7,588 nucleotides of DNA from Planctomycetaceae bacterium (lineage in GTDB: Bacteria; Planctomycetota; Planctomycetia; Pirellulales; Thermoguttaceae), in NCBI GenBank assembly GCA_031259095.1, contig JAIRLW010000141.1:1-7588 (forward strand), read 5' to 3'. Below are positions 4,736 through 7,588 of the stretch, piece after piece. The notes under the pieces are model-generated. The model saw only the letters and a list, made by a program, of their open reading frames with translations, did no database searches and had not been told where the DNA came from. Each line of letters starts with the position of its first letter. The first letter of the stretch is position 1. A program made the translations under genes and the position numbers.

Positions 4736-7420
4736 CTATTTCAAGAACGGATCATCCGTTTGAGCAGATGGTGTTGATGAAATCGTCGAATCACTCGATA
4801 CAACCGTTGTGCTTTTTCCTTTTTGTTTCTGATAGAAATACGTTGTGTTTTCGTTGACTAAATGAACATTGGCAACGGCACAAATTACTTCCGTGTGAAT
4901 CCGATGATTGCCCGGTTTTTCGGCTTTGGCTTTGACTTTCAGGATAATGTTTTGTCCAGAGATAATGGTTGGAATTTTATCGAAAAAGACTTGACCATTA
5001 CTCATAAGAGCGTTTCCGCCTTCCACTCCGTAAGGTTCCAGACCACCGCCGAATGCCGTTGTAATTTCAACATTTTCCGCCGCTTTGGTTCCGCGATTAA
5101 CCACGTTAAGCGTGTAAACCGCTTCTTGTCCGATTTCAATAGGACCTTGCGGATTTTCGACCTCAAGTTTTAACTCAACAATGGCTTCGGCTTCAAATGA
5201 TCCGGTACAACTTGCCAGTTCACCACTTTTATCGCCGATAGAGGTGTCCAATTTACAGGTTCCTTCGCGTTTCGGTTCACAAACCACCGAAGCAGAAAAA
5301 ACATCGCCCACCAAAATCGAATCAATTTTCCAAACAATTTGATTTTCAGGAGTTAGTTCGCCGTTACCTGTACTCGAAATCAATTTTGCGCCCAATGGAA
5401 TTGCCGCCGACAGCGTCAAATCCCGTGCAGCGGCATTGCCGATATTTTGAACTTTAATCTGAAATTCCGCCGGACTTCCAACAAATTGAACCGTCGGCGA
5501 ATCAACCGCCATCACAATATTAGGACGTAAAACATTGACTCGTTTATTCACTTTGGCGGAAATACCGTACTGACCTGTCGCCTGAATATTGATGTCGATA
5601 TGTTCCTGCTTTCCCGTCCACACTTCCACATCAATCATTTGCTCTTCACCTGCTCTCAAAACCTTTAATTCACACGATTTCATATCGGAACCTGTTTGGA
5701 GTAATTCAAGTTTGACGTCTTTGGTGTCGCCGTTACCGGAATTACGGACAAGTAATTTATAACCGACATTGGTTCCCCAAAGAACTTCGTCAGGACCTTG
5801 AAGTTCCATTTCCAGAATCGGTTCCTGAACAACAATTTTAGCAACCATTGCCGGTTTGAAAAAATCATGACTAATTTTCAAATCCACTGATTTCCGTTGT
5901 TGAGGAATCAGGTGTAATACCAGCAATTCTTCCGCTTGCGTCTCAAGACGGCTGATTTTCCAAACAAAATCACGAAAATCCTTATTGCCTTCGCGTGGAA
6001 CCACCGAAGTTGTCCCCGTACTAATTTCCGGTTGCGCAATTTCAAGCCAATTGGGAATTTCAATCGTCAAAACAACTTGTTCCGCCGGCGCACCGCCTTG
6101 ATTGGTCACTCTGATACGGTAAAGTGTTTCCTGACCAACAATCGCTCGCGGATCGCCTTCCGCTTCGACTTCAAGACGCGGACTAACCAGCAATTTCTTT
6201 TCCCGATCCAAACCTACGGAATTGTTGGAAATTCCGGAAGATTCCGGCAATCCTGTTTCCGATTCCGTCGTGATTGTTTTTTTCAGAGAATCCAGATTGT
6301 CCGATTTTCTTGCAACAATTTGATATTCTCCCACATGCGGCGTTTTTCCTTGCTCATTTGGTCGCGCCATTCGCAATAAATTGTTTTCACCTTGCGATTC
6401 ACGAGCCGGATATTGTGTTACCGGAGAAGCGGGACGAACATTGGGATTATTCGGTTCAACGTTAATTCGGGACAATTTACGAGTCGGCATTCTTCCTTCG
6501 GTAACACGTTCATTGTCTCGATGAATCGGTTCATCCAAACGTGTATTGTCGGCAGACTCTGCCGACGGACGAACCGGAATTATCGTTTTAGTCCGTTCAC
6601 TTCGGGCAGTTTCGGTTGGTTTTTCAACTACTTCATCAGTGGTCAAAATAGGACTAGGCGTTGTTGTCGGAACTTGGGAAGTCCGAGACATTTCATCCGC
6701 TGTCATCCGCGGAGTCGGCGTTCGCTGTGGAGTTGCCGTCTGAGCCGGTCGTGATCCGGGAGAATTTGACGCTGATTCCTGAACATTATACTTTGGGGAA
6801 TTTAATTCACGATTGTAAGCGTTTTCGCTAAGATTCTGTTTGTCGAAAATCTGTTTACGCATTTGATACATGCGACTATAAAACGTGTCTTCCGAATCAT
6901 TGGAGTTGGAATTAGTATTCCGGTCAACATTTTCCGTCGGCGGAACAGGAGTTCTGTTGTTGGTAGAACTGTTCGTTGTTTCGCGCCGTTTTTCCGGTAC
7001 GGCACGCCGGTCTGGTGTGCGGCGTTCAGTGGGAATCTGATCCGGATTTTCAACCGATTGCTTTATTTCCAACGACGTCGGAGGTTTAGGCGGTCGTGTC
7101 GGAACAGACTGTGGCGGAACGGTGCGGACGGAATCCTGCGGATTAGTCGGATGCGTATCAAGTTCCTCTTCGTCCCTTGTCAGATTCGTAATTATCTTCT
7201 TCATCCGATTTGTAAACCGATCAACGAGACTAACTTTTCGTTCGGTCGTTGTTTGCTCATCCTGTCCCAAATAAACAGGATTTGGAGCGTTGCCAGCATG
7301 AACCGACAAGGTCGTTTGGTTCGTCAGCCGATCTATTGAGAGCGGTTGCGCAAACGCTTGGGAAGCAAAAAGGACAACGCCTAAAATCGCAACATGATAC
7401 CTGTTTATTCTGCAAGACAT
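4736..7420 (-). CDS. Secreted DUF11/CARDB-type repeat protein
   Basis: An 894-residue exported protein. Residues 1-25 are a signal peptide (AILGVVLFASQAFAQ, cleavage probably after AFA). Residues 63-88 form a basic/acidic amphipathic helix. Residues 90-405 are low-complexity, rich in Pro, Thr, Asn, Ser, Arg and Glu, and probably disordered, except for a helical patch near EDTFYSRMYQMRKQIFDK (177-194). Four beta-sandwich repeats follow at about 412-532, 533-632, 633-745 and 746-864. Each carries the DUF11/CARDB hallmark of Val-x-Asn-x-Gly: VTNQG (438-442), VRNSG (558-562), VQNIG (657-661) and VVNRG (773-777), with nearby G-x-x-x-x-Y/F-x-(I/L) strands. The protein ends DDPFLK without a sorting signal or membrane anchor. 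Repeats of this sort serve as surface or envelope stalks and adhesive modules; a structural or cell-surface role is inferred and no enzyme domain is visible. The gene is monocistronic here and convergent with batD. Its start is supported by a strong ribosome binding site. Confidence 0.88.
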   Translation of the reverse strand: MSCRINRYHVAILGVVLFASQAFAQPLSIDRLTNQTTLSVHAGNAPNPVYLGQDEQTTTERKVSLVDRFTNRMKKIITNLTRDEEELDTHPTNPQDSVRTVPPQSVPTRPPKPPTSLEIKQSVENPDQIPTERRTPDRRAVPEKRRETTNSSTNNRTPVPPTENVDRNTNSNSNDSEDTFYSRMYQMRKQIFDKQNLSENAYNRELNSPKYNVQESASNSPGSRPAQTATPQRTPTPRMTADEMSRTSQVPTTTPSPILTTDEVVEKPTETARSERTKTIIPVRPSAESADNTRLDEPIHRDNERVTEGRMPTRKLSRINVEPNNPNVRPASPVTQYPARESQGENNLLRMARPNEQGKTPHVGEYQIVARKSDNLDSLKKTITTESETGLPESSGISNNSVGLDREKKLLVSPRLEVEAEGDPRAIVGQETLYRIRVTNQGGAPAEQVVLTIEIPNWLEIAQPEISTGTTSVVPREGNKDFRDFVWKISRLETQAEELLVLHLIPQQRKSVDLKISHDFFKPAMVAKIVVQEPILEMELQGPDEVLWGTNVGYKLLVRNSGNGDTKDVKLELLQTGSDMKSCELKVLRAGEEQMIDVEVWTGKQEHIDINIQATGQYGISAKVNKRVNVLRPNIVMAVDSPTVQFVGSPAEFQIKVQNIGNAAARDLTLSAAIPLGAKLISSTGNGELTPENQIVWKIDSILVGDVFSASVVCEPKREGTCKLDTSIGDKSGELASCTGSFEAEAIVELKLEVENPQGPIEIGQEAVYTLNVVNRGTKAAENVEITTAFGGGLEPYGVEGGNALMSNGQVFFDKIPTIISGQNIILKVKAKAEKPGNHRIHTEVICAVANVHLVNENTTYFYQKQKGKSTTVVSSDSTISSTPSAQTDDPFLK

Positions 7421-7427
7421 TTTAATT

Positions 7428-7433
7428 TCCTCT
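7428..7433 (-). promoter_or_regulatory. Shine-Dalgarno site of the DUF11-type gene
   Basis: On the minus strand AGAGGA lies seven bases before ATG (7420-7418). It is the clearest ribosome binding site in the window and fixes the start. Confidence 0.75.
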
Positions 7434-7459
7434 GCCGATAGACCAAAAACACTATTTGA

Positions 7460-7488
7460 TCTGTAAACAATGTTTCTTCCAGAATCAA
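7460..7488 (-). promoter_or_regulatory. Possible promoter of the DUF11-type gene
   Basis: On the minus strand TTGATT (7488-7483) and TACAGA (7465-7460) are 17 bases apart. The -35 matches TTGACA at four of six positions and the -10 only three of six, so the case rests on spacing and on position about 40 bases before the gene. The -35 overlaps the palindrome at 7482-7495. Confidence 0.22.
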
Positions 7489-7495
7489 ATGATTC
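7482..7495. promoter_or_regulatory. Palindrome GAATCA-AA-TGATTC, candidate operator
   Basis: A perfect 6-2-6 inverted repeat overlapping the putative -35 of the DUF11-type gene. The size suits a dimeric DNA-binding regulator. No regulator gene is nearby and no second matching half site was seen. Confidence 0.3.
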
Positions 7496-7524
7496 ATTCG
7501 GTTATATCGGCTCTAATGGGTGTA

Positions 7525-7537
7525 TCGGTTTAACCGA
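7525..7537. promoter_or_regulatory. Palindrome TCGGTT-T-AACCGA
   Basis: A perfect 6-1-6 inverted repeat about 105 bases upstream of the DUF11-type start. A further TCGGTT occurs at 7498-7503, giving three related half sites in 40 bases. It could be an operator or belong to the next gene beyond the window. Confidence 0.28.
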
Positions 7538-7588
7538 CCTTGCAGTTTTGGGAAAATAAATCGATTTTAACGAAAAATCTAGTTGATA

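Noticed and set aside
5936..6379. 147-codon open frame on the plus strand inside the minus-strand DUF11-type gene
   Set aside because: It is antisense to a long gene with signal peptide and repeats, its product is Arg/Phe/Asn-rich without domain features, and no ribosome binding site precedes it.
6863..7339. 158-codon plus-strand open frame opposite the N-terminal half of the DUF11-type gene
   Set aside because: Arg/Phe-rich composition is what antisense of Thr/Asn/Glu/Pro-rich coding gives; no ribosome binding site or domain.

Overview
The window looks like accessory chromosome from a low-to-moderate GC bacterium, most likely a planctomycete or a related PVC lineage. This is inferred from protein families: two BatD-like membrane proteins, a divergent FtsQ-like protein, and a very large secreted protein with DUF11/CARDB-type repeats behind a long Pro/Thr/Asn/Arg-rich linker. 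Ribosome binding sites are weak or absent for the first two genes and clear for the other two. There is no rRNA, tRNA or other phylogenetic marker, so the taxonomic call is moderate at best.

Layout. Bases 1-58 are half of a repeat that recurs at 4131-4238. A 328-residue BatD-like/DUF4381-like protein (82-1068) is followed 23 bases later by an FtsQ/DivIB-like single-pass membrane protein (1092-1907); these two probably share a transcript. The 204-base gap that follows holds two hairpins, the second with a U-rich tail like an intrinsic terminator, and a possible promoter. Next comes a full-length BatD (2112-4130) with a signal peptide, Ig-like ectodomain, one membrane helix and a cytoplasmic helical tail. 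The last gene (4736-7420, minus strand) converges on BatD and encodes the secreted four-repeat DUF11-type protein.

The 605-base convergent intergenic region (4131-4735) is the most structured non-coding stretch. It holds a 108-base imperfect inverted repeat that starts directly after the BatD stop codon and is flanked by ATAA on both sides (MITE-like). After it come a GC-rich island (about 60% G+C, hand-counted) split by a T13 run and carrying several dyads, an AT-rich stretch (about 28% G+C), and a set of short degenerate repeats built on TCGCCTAC whose reverse complement also occurs at 1964-1972.

Functionally, all four proteins are predicted to enter or cross the inner membrane. The two BatD-like proteins belong to the envelope-associated MoxR/Bat (aerotolerance) type of system. 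The partners expected for that system (MoxR ATPase, DUF58, VWA proteins BatA/BatB, TPR protein BatC) are absent from the window and may lie upstream of base 1. I see no convincing new enzymatic or defence system. The main novelties are the repeat families, the GC-rich island, and the placement of an FtsQ-like gene between two BatD-like genes.
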